Source of the DNA: Ciona intestinalis
Lineage: Eukaryota > Chordata > Ascidiacea > Phlebobranchia > Cionidae
Length of the DNA stretch: 64,000 bases
Assembly (NCBI RefSeq): GCF_000224145.3
Contig: NC_020173.2
Coordinates: 1,727,435-1,791,434 of the forward strand
Reading direction: 5' to 3'
The translations under genes and the position numbers were made by a program. Positions within the stretch are counted from its first letter, which is position 1. Every line of letters starts with the position of its first letter. The notes beneath the pieces were generated by a model, which was not told the DNA's origin, did no database searches, and saw only the letters and a program-made list of their open reading frames with translations. Positions 1 through 10,400 of this stretch are shown piece by piece.

Positions 1-646
1 AATGTAACAACCTCGTGATACTTTTTTCTAAGTCAAAAATGTTCAACTTCGCCAAATAATCAAGCGCCTCTTTATCTTATAGTGTTTTAAATGCTATGCA
101 GTTTTATTCCCACAAACTCTTGCAACATCACGTTAGCATTTAAGAATAACTGCAGACAACATGAAATACGTGACTGGCTTTTTTATTCAGCGCTTTGTGC
201 GCCAAGAGTAAAGGTTTCTTTTGGAAATTTACTTACAAGATGCGTGTTTTTACCGCTAAAAAACATTAGTGTTGAATCTGTTATTGACCAATCACGGAAA
301 ACCAGCCACACATTTTGGTTGTACTTGGCGACTGGTAAGTACAAGTACCGGTGCGTGAGATGAACGAAGAAACTTTGAACACATTTCGTGCACAGTAGTT
401 AAATTTAAATTTAGACCAACGTGAAACATTCAACTGACTATTTTCTCTTTCAGTTAAATTTGCGTCATCTGACTCACGATCACGAGTCACGACTGGAAAT
501 CCCAAACCACGAACGTGTGTCCTTACCAAACACTTCCATTTGATTTCCCAACACAAAGGGACAAACTGGGTAGTAAACAAACACAAATACCTTGATAATC
601 ATGTTCGGAACTTCTGAGACATATAATTCATTAATTGTATTTACAG

Positions 647-788
647 TGCCAATGTGTACATGATGTAAAAGGTTTCAGACCATCAGTCAAAGACAGCGAT
701 CGACACAATGGCAGTGAACAAATTTACAAAGGGTTTGAATTAAAATACATTTTAAATGTTATTGGAGTTAGAAAAATTGTGTATGATT
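647..788 (+). CDS. Candidate internal exon of an unidentified gene
   Basis: An open stretch lies between a good acceptor (TTACAG) and a consensus donor (GTAAGT). It reads from CQCVHDVKGFRPSVKDSD to GVRKIVYD, in phase 0 at its start and phase 1 at its end. I do not recognise the peptide. Another GTAAGT donor near position 332 follows an open stretch on the same strand and could end a preceding exon, but no start codon or following exon could be fixed; MYD88 occupies the opposite strand from 1193. It may be the last trace of a gene lying mostly left of the window. It could equally be a chance open stretch. Confidence 0.3.
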
Positions 789-829
789 GTAAGTATACAC
801 TTTTAAGACCTTATAATGAGAAAAGTTAA

Positions 830-1192
830 AAATAGAAAGTCACATTAAACATAATTATTCTATTCTTTATGGGTGAGTCCCTACTCAAAGCCTGACATGG
901 GAACTGTGATTTAGACATGTAACTAATTGAATTGTAAACTCAGTATTGTCAGACAAAGCATATAAATGTTGCTTTCAGATTACCTCACTATATTAACAAT
1001 TGTTAAACTTCTGGAATCCCCATTGCTTTAAATAGCCTATTGTGTAACAAAAATACATTTACATAATATTGACTGCAACAATACAAGACGATTTGGCAAA
1101 CATACGGGTAGGAACAATGGAATATAGTGCAATATAGTATAGAAAACAAAAACGTACAAATACCTAAAGAAAAATTTACATCAAAACTTTGT
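830..1192. other. Intergenic A+T-rich stretch
   Basis: No coding exon, RNA gene or recognisable repeat was seen here. The MYD88 transcript must end in this stretch on the minus strand. An AATAAATAA string overlaps the MYD88 stop codon, and other weak A-rich signals follow it. Confidence 0.5.
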
Positions 1193-4100
1193 TTATTTAT
1201 TGTCTTGCACCCCACCCAAACTCCGAATAACGCTGTTCCAAAACCAAGAATCTTCTAGAACCCTTGTTCTGTTGCATGGGTTGATTCCGGCCAGCAAGTT
1301 TGGCTCGGTAATCTTCTTGTAAATAACTGGAATGATCTTTTTGCCTTTAGAGCCTAAGTGAAATATTTATACGAGTTATTGATTTTAAACGCCACAGAAA
1401 ACAGTTTCATTTCAAAGAGTAAACAGATTTTTAAAGTTAGGTACTTTCACAGTGGCGATTTTATCGTTCATGTATTAAAAAATATCACCCACAAAAAACA
1501 TATATACTGGAACTTGAGATGTATAAAATCAGAGGGCAGAAGATGCATGAAATACCCATGTTATAATGACTAATTGATCTAACTGATTTATCTTTGTGTG
1601 GTGGCATGGTATAACAATTGTAATTAATCTAACTGTGGCCCCCACCACAAAAAAAGATAGCGTGGGGTGGGGGAAGACGGGACACCTTTTAACTTTACTT
1701 TCTCGTACCGTTTTGTAGTAAACAGAGAAAAATCGAAGAGTTATAAAACTATATCCTCACAACTCCTATAAGCCGTTGTTAATTGTTTAAAACACGACCA
1801 GGATTTTTAGATATTAGGTGCTAAATGTGTCCCGTCTTCCCCCAACCTACTATAAATCAGTTAAAATATTTGGTTCGAAAAATTGATGTAAGCTTAAATA
1901 AGGCAAGGTAAAAGTTACCTGGATCAAGAGACACGCCCACATTTAGCGACCACTGACTATCAGGGTTCTTTAAGAACTCATCTGATAAGATGACAACAAG
2001 TTTGGAACACCTGGTTAAAAATAAAACAGAATTTAGATTTTATATGTTTCCATATTAAAATCGAGACAAAATTCAGTTTTTTTTTATAGAAATGGATATG
2101 AGATAATGGGCCAAGCCTGGCCTAAAGTGTCAAGTTTTATGGCTGTTATGTCGTAACACCTCAGTTTTACATAACAGAATGAAAACGGTAATGTTTACCT
2201 TTGTGGACATTATGTTAGAATGCTTATTATTTCATGACATTTTTTTGGAATGGTTTTTTTTTATTTCATTCAAAAAATAAGATGCCGCATTTGGTTACCT
2301 AATGGGTGATAAATTAAACATTACCTTCTGAGCATAAACTCCAGCTGACTCTGAAAAGCTTGAACTCCTGCATCTAAATCTCTGTCCGGTACAAAGAGTT
2401 TGATTTTTGCATCAGTTTCAACTTTGGGCAAAAATTCTTCCCGAATAAATTTGCTGTCAGCAGCATCATACAACAAGAATGCATCATAGGATTTGTTTTG
2501 AATGTCTGCTGTTCCTTGGTCAATTGGAGGCTTTTCTTGGGCTGCAAAAACATTTCTCTAACAATATATACTATAAACGGACACAGTACAACCTTTTAAA
2601 GTGAAATCGGCTTAGGGTTTTACAGTGTGTGTGTAAGGTTAGAAGGGTGAAAAAAAGCCAACTGTATTTATGAATTAGGAATAGTACTAATAAGTCTGGT
2701 TTACTAAATAAAACCATGGTCCATGGGTGTTTATTTCAGACACCATAACAGGACAATGTGTCTTGAAAATTTTAAAATAAGAAGTTTTAAAAACAAAAAG
2801 AAATTTTAAGACAATGAAGCCTGTATCAGCTAAAATATAAACCTCGAGAAAAACACATAAAATAGAATAAACTTTACCAGGAAAAGTTGATCCGAAATTC
2901 CATGATGAAGTTACAGCATTTTGTTGAATAGGCAAGCTAGTTGGACTTGACAACAATCTACTTGGACTAAGGTCGAAATTAGAACTCATGCTTGAGTGAC
3001 TTCGTTCCACAGCCATGTTAGAGTCGCGAGCTAAAATGTAGAAAACAAACAATAAATAATTTTTATATTAGCTGCCACAATGGTAATTTAAAGCAACATT
3101 GTTGTTGTTTATAGTAAACTATTGAATGAATGAATAAATGTAAAAACGACAGTTGTTATAACACAAGTGTTCTGTTTCATAAACCTCGTGCCAGCTTATA
3201 AGTTACCAATTATGTTACTTTGTGGGTGACTATTTTTTTAGGATGTTTTTATGTGTGGCTGATAATTTTGACAAACCATTAGTAACCACTAGGTTGGAGC
3301 AATTTATTAATACTGCTGGGGTAATGAACTCTTTAGAGCAAACTATTAATACTTATAAAGTAATGGACAAACTCTGGTCTAAGTCTCATGCCCCTGACAT
3401 GCTTTATTAAAGAATCTTACCCTTATAGATAGAAGTGCAATAATAACTTTGTAGGTTTAGTAACAAAACATGTTTAGCTNNNNNNNNNNNNNNNNNNNNN
3501 NNNNNNNNNNNNNNNNNNNNNNNNNNNNNGTTGTCCAAATTATCAGCCATACATAAAAAAATGAAAAATCCAAAAAATAAATAATCACCCATAAAGTAAC
3601 ATACATGGTTACTAATAAGCTGGCACGAGGTGTTAAGCCCGTGTAATAACAACTTTTGTTTTTCGGCCACGCGAGGATATAGTAAGTTACATTCATTCAT
3701 TCATTCATACCAATGATCAAGAACAGAAAGTACATATAGTTGAATAAATAAGTACAAAATCAATAACTAGGCTAAATTCTTTACAAAAAAAACTTCTTAA
3801 TTACCAAACCATGGTTCCATATCTGTGAGAACATCTTGACGACCAATTGCATCTAACATCATACACAAGTTGCCAATGGTAGCAGATGGTTGCCTTACTT
3901 CATATTCTTCCAAAACACATCTGGTTTTGTGGCGCTCATTCTCGAAATTTAAAATCTAGAAAAAAGGCCATAAATTCCTATACAGTTACAGTTTAAAAGA
4001 ATAGGCTACCTCGAGGTTAGAGAAGCCCATTAAATCAGCCAAAGATTTCCAGTTTTGAACTGTGGCTCTTTCAGGGTCAAGATGCAAACCCAGCTGTCTG

Positions 4101-4447
4101 CGTGAGTCGAAACGTAGATGTCTCAGCTTGGTGCTGCAGAAATCACTTCTAGGCATTCCGACCGCATAACTTATAACATTATTTCTTTCATCTTCTTTTG
4201 CGGAAATGTCACCAAGTGGATTTGGATCAGCAGACGCATGAGATTGTTGCATGTATGAAGGTGGGGGGAAAAGACATGAGGCACCTCCACAAGCCCCTTC
4301 ATTTTCCGGCTTCTTGTCTAGTTCAGCCGCCAATTTATCACAGCCACCATGCAAACTTTCACCAGACTCCAAACGAGCTCTTTCTTGCTCATTTGCCAGC
4401 TTATTAAATTCCTTTTCTTGGTCTTGCAGTGAAAGTGGGGCAGACAT
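1193..4447 (-). CDS. MYD88: MyD88, death domain + TIR adaptor of Toll/IL-1 receptor signalling
   Basis: Cytosolic adaptor that links TIR-domain receptors to IRAK kinases through its death domain. Six exons: 4447-4010, 3955-3805, 3030-2878, 2541-2325, 2010-1919, 1353-1193; all have GT/AG borders and together give 403 aa. The N-terminal ~90 residues are an acidic, Cys/Pro-containing extension longer than in vertebrates (human is 296 aa). The death domain spans roughly residues 115-195 (NWKSLADLMGF, then CVLEEYEVRQPSATIGNLC and ending EPW). The TIR domain follows at about residues 255-400: box 1 YDAFLLYD, box 2 region RDLDAGVQAF, then CSKLVVILSDEFL, SLDPGSKGKKIIPVIYK, and box 3 Phe-Trp in DSWFWNSVI. 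The chosen start (MSAPLSLQ) follows an in-frame open stretch; an AG acceptor about 26 nt upstream could take a cis or trans splice. Intron 2 holds two opposed SINE copies and the assembly gap, and intron 5 holds a MITE. Identity is firm. Confidence 0.93.
1660..1854 (+). mobile_element. MITE family A copy (intron of MYD88)
   Basis: Near-complete copy of the window's main MITE. It starts GTGGGGTGGGGGAAGACGGG and ends with the inverted counterpart CCCGTCTTCCCCCAACCTAC followed by TATA. The centre carries the family's marker strings AGTAAACA, ACACGACCAGGAT and GTGCTAAA. Plus is used throughout this annotation for copies in which the AGTAAACA block comes first. The ends and TA-rich borders suggest a Tc1/mariner-type parent; Ciona's published MITE Cimi-1 is a possible match that I recall but could not check. 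Confidence 0.85.
3123..3405 (-). mobile_element. tRNA-headed SINE copy, diverged
   Basis: Reads on the minus strand. The tail is the (ATTC)n run at the high-copy-similarity end (here TGAATGAATGAATAAATG on plus), followed inward by the conserved CTGGCACGAGG-like and GGGTGATTATTTTT-like blocks. The tRNA-related head is eroded, and the inner half is replaced by unrelated A+T-rich sequence. It faces the copy at 3530-3709 in opposite orientation. Confidence 0.65.
3480..3529. other. Assembly gap (50 N)
   Basis: A run of unknown bases within MYD88 intron 2, exactly between two opposed SINE copies. The round length of 50 suggests a placeholder and not a measured size. Confidence 0.99.
3530..3709 (+). 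mobile_element. tRNA-headed SINE copy, head missing at the gap
   Basis: Plus-oriented copy containing TTGTCCAAATTATCAGCC, the stretch CTGGCACGAGGTG and GGCCACGCGAGGATA, and ending in a clear (ATTC)4 tail. The tRNA-like head would fall in or beyond the N run, so the true left limit is unknown. Confidence 0.75.
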
Positions 4448-4610
4448 TTTTACAGTCACACCAAGTATATCAACTGATATTAAATATTTTAAATATACCC
4501 AAGTTATTACTGAAATACACACAACAAAGTAAACATGAACACTCATAATACTAATCGAACTGCCCGCTAGAACTAAAGCTGCTGAATCACATTCAAGATT
4601 CAACCAAACA

Positions 4611-4805
4611 TTACAAACATATTGCTTTATAATTCGCATAGGTAAAAGGTTCCACCAACTCCTTCGGTTCCACGTACACCAATCCCCTGCTTTTCATATA
4701 GCTATAACCTATAACGGTAGCCTCACAGACTGCGACAAACAAAAAAGCAAATGTGGAAATACCCCTTCCGGTTTGGTCGTTGAAATGACGTCTGGGGTTT
4801 TCCAT
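4611..4805 (-). CDS. Small single-pass membrane protein candidate upstream of MYD88
   Basis: ORF of 64 codons from MENPRRHFNDQTGRG; an in-frame ATG 36 nt further upstream would add 12 residues (MVTLCNLTAVTK). One hydrophobic segment, ISTFAFLFVAVCEATVIGYS at about residues 16-35, is followed by a charged tail (MKSRGLVYVEPKELVEP). This pattern is typical of small mitochondrial or ER membrane proteins. I recognise no family. An acceptor-like TTTAACAG lies just before the chosen ATG. The stop codon is about 160 nt upstream of the MYD88 start on the same strand, so the two could share a transcript resolved by spliced-leader trans-splicing, as happens in Ciona operons. That is inference. The TTLL9 gene runs divergently from the other side. 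Confidence 0.45.
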   Translation of the reverse strand: MENPRRHFNDQTGRGISTFAFLFVAVCEATVIGYSYMKSRGLVYVEPKELVEPFTYANYKAICL

Positions 4806-4841
4806 TTTCGTCACAGCTGTTAAATTACAAAGCGTGACCAT

Positions 4842-5339
4842 TTTACGCTACGGTGACTATGTTTCGTTATGACCTCATGAAACAAGACAAACTGTTCATT
4901 TGAACCTCCCCTTACAGTTTTAAAATTTGATAATATATTAGATCAACAAAATGTTTTTTATAATAAAATACGGACATGTGATATCTAATCCTTATTAACT
5001 TAAAACTAGATAAAATTGCTAGTAAATTGGGGACAGTGTTTTGTGTATTAGTATTATAGTAAGGTGCTAAAACAATATCTACGAATATTTGTAATATCCA
5101 ACAACATAATTATCAAAGTAGCATAACCGTTTACCAATGTTTAGATATCTATGGTTTATCTGCGGTATACTCTTTCTATGCTTGTCGTCACGACAACAAA
5201 GAAAAATACCTAAAGGGAAAAGTCGCGTATTGTGAAGATATCCATCGAGAAACTGTATATATATTTTAAAACATACTACAGTTTTAATTTGACATATTTG
5301 TGTAAGATCCTAGTTTTCTGTGCTGACACTAACTGTACA
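4842..5339. promoter_or_regulatory. Shared upstream region of the divergent small ORF/MYD88 and TTLL9 genes
   Basis: About 500 bp between divergent start codons, A+T rich, with no repeat copy. No TATA box or factor site stands out clearly. The first in-frame ATG of the TTLL9 frame (5232) lies inside it, but the peptide it would add is not family-like, so it is treated as leader. Confidence 0.35.
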
Positions 5340-6647
5340 ATGTCAAAGAATTTAAGAATCGGACGCAGTTACCAGAAAAAGTTAGCTGGCGATCACAGAA
5401 TCATAAGGTTTCGTTGTGCATTGAATAACACCATTGGAGATGTGCTGAAACAGAGACCTGGGTGGGTAGAATCGAAGGAAGGTGAAGATTGGGACTTTTA
5501 CTGGTGTGATATCGGGTGGCTGCGGGAAAATTTTGACCATATTTATATGGAAGAACACGTTCGAATTTGTCATTTCAGAAATCATTTTGAGCTTACACGT
5601 AAAAACTTAATGGTGAAAAACTTAAAGCGATTAAAAAAACAGCTAGAAAGAGAGTCAAAATCTGAGTCGGCAAAATGCGACTTCTTTCCAATGACCTACG
5701 AGCTTCCGAGTGAGTATCACATCTTTGTTGAGGAATTTAAAAAGAACCCTGGTACCGTGTGGATTATGAAACCGATTGCAAAATCTCAAGGAAAGGGAAT
5801 CTTTTTGTTTCGTAGACTGAAGGACATAATCGATTGGAAGAAAGAAGGCTATAGGGCAAACAATGAAGAAAGAAAGGAAGAAACGAAAGATGTTGAAACG
5901 TACATTGTACAGCGGTATCTCGGCAATCCTTATCTTATAGGAGGAAAGAAGTTCGATTTGAGGATTTATGTTCTTGTGACTTCTTACGTACCACTGAAAG
6001 CCTGGTTGTATAGAGATGGTTTTGCGAGATTTTCTAACGCGCGTTTTACACTGGACAGCATAGACGATAGCTACGTCCATCTTACGAACGTTGCGGTGCA
6101 AAAAACTGCACCGGATTATGACCCAGAAAAAGGTTGCAAATGGTCGCTGCAGCAGTTAAGGCATTACCTAACCGCGAAACACGGTTATGAAACCGTCGCT
6201 AACGTTTACCAACAGATGAACGAGATTTTTATCAAGAGTTTACAAAGCGTGCAGAAAATTATCATAAACGACAAGCACTGTTTCGAGCTGTACGGTTACG
6301 ATATTTTGCTCGATTCAAACCTTAAACTATGGCTGCTGGAAGTGAACGCTTCGCCTTCATTGACTGCAAGTAATCAAGAAGATTATGACCTAAAAGTAGG
6401 TCTGCTTGAAGATACGTTAAATATCATAGACATGGAAGGGAGTCTCACTGGTAACGAGAAAAGGGTGGGCAACTTTGATCTAATGTGGAACGACGGACCT
6501 GTATATGCTGAAGATGGAAGTACCGATGCATTAGGCGGACCTTCGTACGCTACCAATACGTATTTAGGGTGTCATAATGACAGAAAACGCCAACTCAATC
6601 AATTGTTTCGTTCATTGCAAAACAAAAAAACGGCCGCTGGGCATTAG
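5340..6647 (+). CDS. TTLL9: TTLL9-type tubulin polyglutamylase, single exon
   Basis: Member of the tubulin tyrosine ligase-like family, which adds glutamates to axonemal tubulin tails in cilia and flagella using an ATP-grasp fold. The 435-aa product matches the length of vertebrate TTLL9 (about 440). Landmarks: N-terminal [22 protein letters not shown]-grasp loop [16 protein letters not shown] at about residues 140-157; FDLRIYVLV at about 205; [11 protein letters not shown] at about 244; and the metal/ATP motif [10 protein letters not shown] at about 332. The upstream in-frame ATG at 5232 adds 36 residues unlike the family, so [10 protein letters not shown] is preferred. The gene has no intron at all, unlike every neighbour in the window and unlike mammalian TTLL9, which suggests a retrocopy or complete intron loss. 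The frame is intact and motifs are conserved, so it appears functional. Confidence 0.92.
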   Translation: MSKNLRIGRSYQKKLAGDHRIIRFRCALNNTIGDVLKQRPGWVESKEGEDWDFYWCDIGWLRENFDHIYMEEHVRICHFRNHFELTRKNLMVKNLKRLKKQLERESKSESAKCDFFPMTYELPSEYHIFVEEFKKNPGTVWIMKPIAKSQGKGIFLFRRLKDIIDWKKEGYRANNEERKEETKDVETYIVQRYLGNPYLIGGKKFDLRIYVLVTSYVPLKAWLYRDGFARFSNARFTLDSIDDSYVHLTNVAVQKTAPDYDPEKGCKWSLQQLRHYLTAKHGYETVANVYQQMNEIFIKSLQSVQKIIINDKHCFELYGYDILLDSNLKLWLLEVNASPSLTASNQEDYDLKVGLLEDTLNIIDMEGSLTGNEKRVGNFDLMWNDGPVYAEDGSTDALGGPSYATNTYLGCHNDRKRQLNQLFRSLQNKKTAAGH

Positions 6648-6802
6648 GCAATATATTAAACCGTTGCTGCTGCACTTAGCGGTCGTGCGCTGCATGTTCT
6701 TACCACACGATTTCAGAATGCATTTTCTGTTACTGTTTCATTCATATATTTTTTCTTCATTTAAAGAAACCGTAATGGGTTTGTTTGAAGCAAACGATAC
6801 TG

Positions 6803-6808
6803 AATAAA
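6803..6808 (+). promoter_or_regulatory. Polyadenylation signal of TTLL9
   Basis: AATAAA about 155 nt past the TTLL9 stop, followed by T-rich sequence. It is immediately before a tandem duplication. Confidence 0.5.
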
Positions 6809-6818
6809 ACTAATTTAT

Positions 6819-6886
6819 ATACCTATTTTTTTTCTATTTATTCGTCCAAAAGATACCTATTTTTTTTCTATTTATTCGTCCAAAAG
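6819..6886. repeat. 34-bp unit, two exact tandem copies
   Basis: The unit starts ATACCTATTTTTTTTC and ends TCGTCCAAAAG; the two copies abut without change (6819-6852 and 6853-6886). Exact identity implies a recent event. It lies at the presumed cleavage region of the TTLL9 transcript. Confidence 0.9.
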
Positions 6887-7485
6887 TTAGTGAAAGATTT
6901 GTCCTGCCATGTTTAAGAGTCTGTGTTTGTGGTTACTTTAAACTGCTCACAATTCAAAGCGTTTGTCGTATACTCAACGAAAGAGAATGTCGTGATTCGT
7001 AAAACCGCATTCTTGGCAAGCGATTGTGTGGTGCAAATTAGTCGACTGGCATGCTGCTAACGCAGTTAACCAATGTACGAGGCGCATTCTTTTTAATTTG
7101 TTGTACTTGCCGGACGCATTGTTAAGTCGCCGTAGGCTACCGTGTGAAACCCTTTTATATTAACTGAGTCAGCGGGTAGAAAGTCTTGTATATAACCCAA
7201 ACAGTTCTTATATGAAATGAAGTCGAATCGACGGCACATTTGAGCACTGAATAGATGTTGGACTCCAGCCTTCGCATATAGAATTTCTGCTCTCTTGCGA
7301 ATTCTGTACTGGAACGATGCCTTGCACAGCTGTGTACTTCGCTCAATGTCTGGGTCGTTATCCTATCTATATAGTGTGAAAATCTGGAATAAGCCTATAA
7401 TTATATTATTTTCTGTAATATTACTGTGGTGATAAAACTTAGAAAAATCGTAGCCTCCAACGCGTAGATAGCTTGTGTAACCAGC
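6887..7485. other. Intergenic, upstream of the SLC22 gene
   Basis: No exon, RNA gene or repeat copy was recognised here. The stretch contains the SLC22 promoter and leader by position. Confidence 0.4.
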
Positions 7486-10400
7486 ATGGAATTAGACGGT
7501 TTAGAACGACAAGGAAAGAGCTATTACGATAAGAGGCTCCTCATTCTTATATTTTTATCAAGCCTTCCGAATGCTTTCATTACGCTGCAATCTATTGCTG
7601 TGCAATACCAACCACCTTATCGATGCGATATCTCTGTACTCCCTTTCCACGCAAATTCCGTGAGTACATTTTAAAAATATTTATAATTGAGATAAGGTGG
7701 ACCAGGTTTTCATTCTTTCCAATCGTTCTATTTGGTTGCAAAGGAAGATTAATTGCATAAATATATTACCGTATCCTTATGACTTAAAAAGAGCATTCGT
7801 AACTGCTTAAAACACTCTTAGAAATTTGGGATATTTAATGTGTGCTAACGGTATTCCACCTTACCCTACCGTACGGAAGACGGGGGTACCATAAGCACAT
7901 AATATCCAAATATCCTGATTGTGTTTTAAACAACTAACAACGGTCTACGGAAGTCGTAAGAATACTCTTTTACAATTCTTTGAATCATCTTTGTTTACCA
8001 CCAAAAGGAACAAAAAATATAAAATAAAAAGATGTCCCATCCCCCCCTACCCTACTAAATATACACTGTTGCAAAATCATGCTTTTAAAGATAAAAAAAA
8101 AAATATTTCTGATCAAACAGGATAGTTTAAAGAATTGGAACGAAACTGATCTAAACGCTACGATTCCGTGGGTACTGGACAGCAGTGGTAAAATTGTTAG
8201 GAGCTCTTGTACAATGTACAATATCACTCCAGTACATTTGTCAGGCCTTTCACTTTCACAAGGTAAAGTAGTTGCATGAGTTCACAATTAAAAATAAATA
8301 AGTTTACGGCTTACCGTTATAACTCATTTACATTTCTTCAGTAAACAAAAGTGACATTGTTCCATGCACGAATTACTACTTTGACGGGGTTGAGAAGTCA
8401 GCTACAACAGAGGTGAACCATAACTTTTAAATTAATTATAAGTAAAATAGATTGGGGTAAGATGGTCTATGGTTTCATTTTCTATCGTCAAACAAAACAT
8501 TAACAGAGATACATAACCGTATCCCCATAGTCTAAAAAGCGCTGACAACTGGTAAAAGGCGATATAAGGAGAATAGAAATGTTTTGTGTCGACGGTTTAT
8601 ATCTTGCTTCACCCTACTGTATAATATGAAAATACACCAATCTAACATTTTAGTTTGAGATGGTCTGCCAACAAGCTTGGATACAAAAAATAATGATTTC
8701 AATTTATTTCACTGGTGGTTTGGTTTTCTCTTTAATTGGAAGTTATATCTCAGACAGGTAAGAATACGTTACATATATTTATATCACTATGATTTCAACC
8801 TTTTTTTAAGTACCAAATGCATTGATGTAATAGGGTGGGGAAGATGGGACACCTTTTTATTCTATTTTCTCTTCCCATTTGATGGTAGCAAACAAAGAAT
8901 GTTTAAAGAATTATAAAACCGTATCCTTACGACTCTCATATAGACCTTTGTTAATTGTTTATAAGTAAAACACGATCAGGATATTTGAGTATTATGTATT
9001 CAAGCTGTCCTATCTTCCTCTGCCCTACTATTGAATGTAGATCGTACCTAACCGTTTACGTATGTTCTTTTAGGTGCGGTCGCAAGCCGGTATTCCTCAT
9101 CTTTACTTTTCTTCAGTTTGCAACATCTATCGCAGCGAGTTTCAGTGATAGTCTAATAACTTATGGCAGTACTATGTTTCTGTCTGGTGGGGCAAACATG
9201 ATTAATTTTATGACAACCGTCGTTCTAGGTAATACGAAATTGATTGAAAAGTATATAGTAGTGGAGAAAGACGGTACTTTTTTAAAATTTTTTTTTACGG
9301 GTACCTATTTGATGATAGAAAAAAACAAATATTAACAGTATTATTTGACAGTACTGTTGTTATGTATTAAAAATCGGTGTTAAGCAAAACAAATACAACA
9401 TCTTTTCAATGGCAGAAAAAAGACATATTAATAAGATGCTTGATAGAACTAATTCGTAGTATCACCCCAAAACCATGTGAGTTTGGACATGATTTGCAGT
9501 ATGTGCTTAAATGTCCCGTCTTCCCCCACTCTACTATTATACCACCGTTAGGTCTGTATGCTACAAACATCGTGTTTTTTTTATAGGAACAGAGATGCTT
9601 TCACAAAACAATCGGTATCATTCATACTTCTTAGCGGAAATTGGATTTTCTGTTGGATATTTATTGATGCCGCTGTTGGCTTTCCTTCTGCGTGACTGGA
9701 GATGGTATTTAAGGAGCATTGGTTTCATGGGTGTTCTATACATCCCATACTTCTGGTAGATAACTCAGTAAATTTTGCATTGCCGCTTCATATAGTAGGG
9801 TGGGAAAGATACATTCTATTTTTTCGCCCCGGTTGGTGGTAAACGAAGAACATTCAAAGAATTATAAATCCGCATCCTCACGACTCCCATATAGACCTTC
9901 GTTAATTGTGTAAAACACGATCAGGGTGTTTGGATATTATGTGCTAAGGGTGTCCCGTCTTCTCCTAACCTACTATATAATTGCTTTTCAATACCAGGTT
10001 AATAGACGAATCTCCGAAGTGGCTTTTGGCAACAGGAAATTTCAAAGGCGCGAAAAAGGTACAAGAAAAAGTACGAAAGTTGAATGGAGAATCACCGGGC
10101 GTGAAATTAGTAGCAGATTGCGATGAAGTTGTGGCAACAAAATCGAACGTATGGAAAACTTTAAAGGGGATGATGGAACACCCTGTTTTGATATGGAGAC
10201 TTGTGATCATAACTTTTGGGTGGTACGTGCTGGTTCAGTGTTATCATAGTATACTGAAGTCACTTCTGTCACTTCAGTATACTATGGTATTATATTGTTT
10301 CTTAACATATCATAGGGTGGGGTGTGGTAAGATGGGTATATTTTAATTGACCTTTCTCTTCCTATTTGGAAATATGAATATATTAACAAAAATGTATAAC

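Noticed and set aside
1-646. Open stretches on both strands at the left edge
   Set aside because: One ends at a good GTAAGT donor near 332, but without an acceptor, start or family match no exon could be supported.
3407-3700. Two overlapping minus ORFs spanning the N run
   Set aside because: They cross unknown bases and SINE sequence; no real coding evidence.
5232-5339. Upstream in-frame ATG extension of TTLL9
   Set aside because: The added residues are hydrophobic and unlike the family N terminus; the ATG at 5340 gives the usual length.
5655-6101. 148-codon minus ORF
   Set aside because: It is a shadow of the TTLL9 coding strand, which carries clear family motifs.
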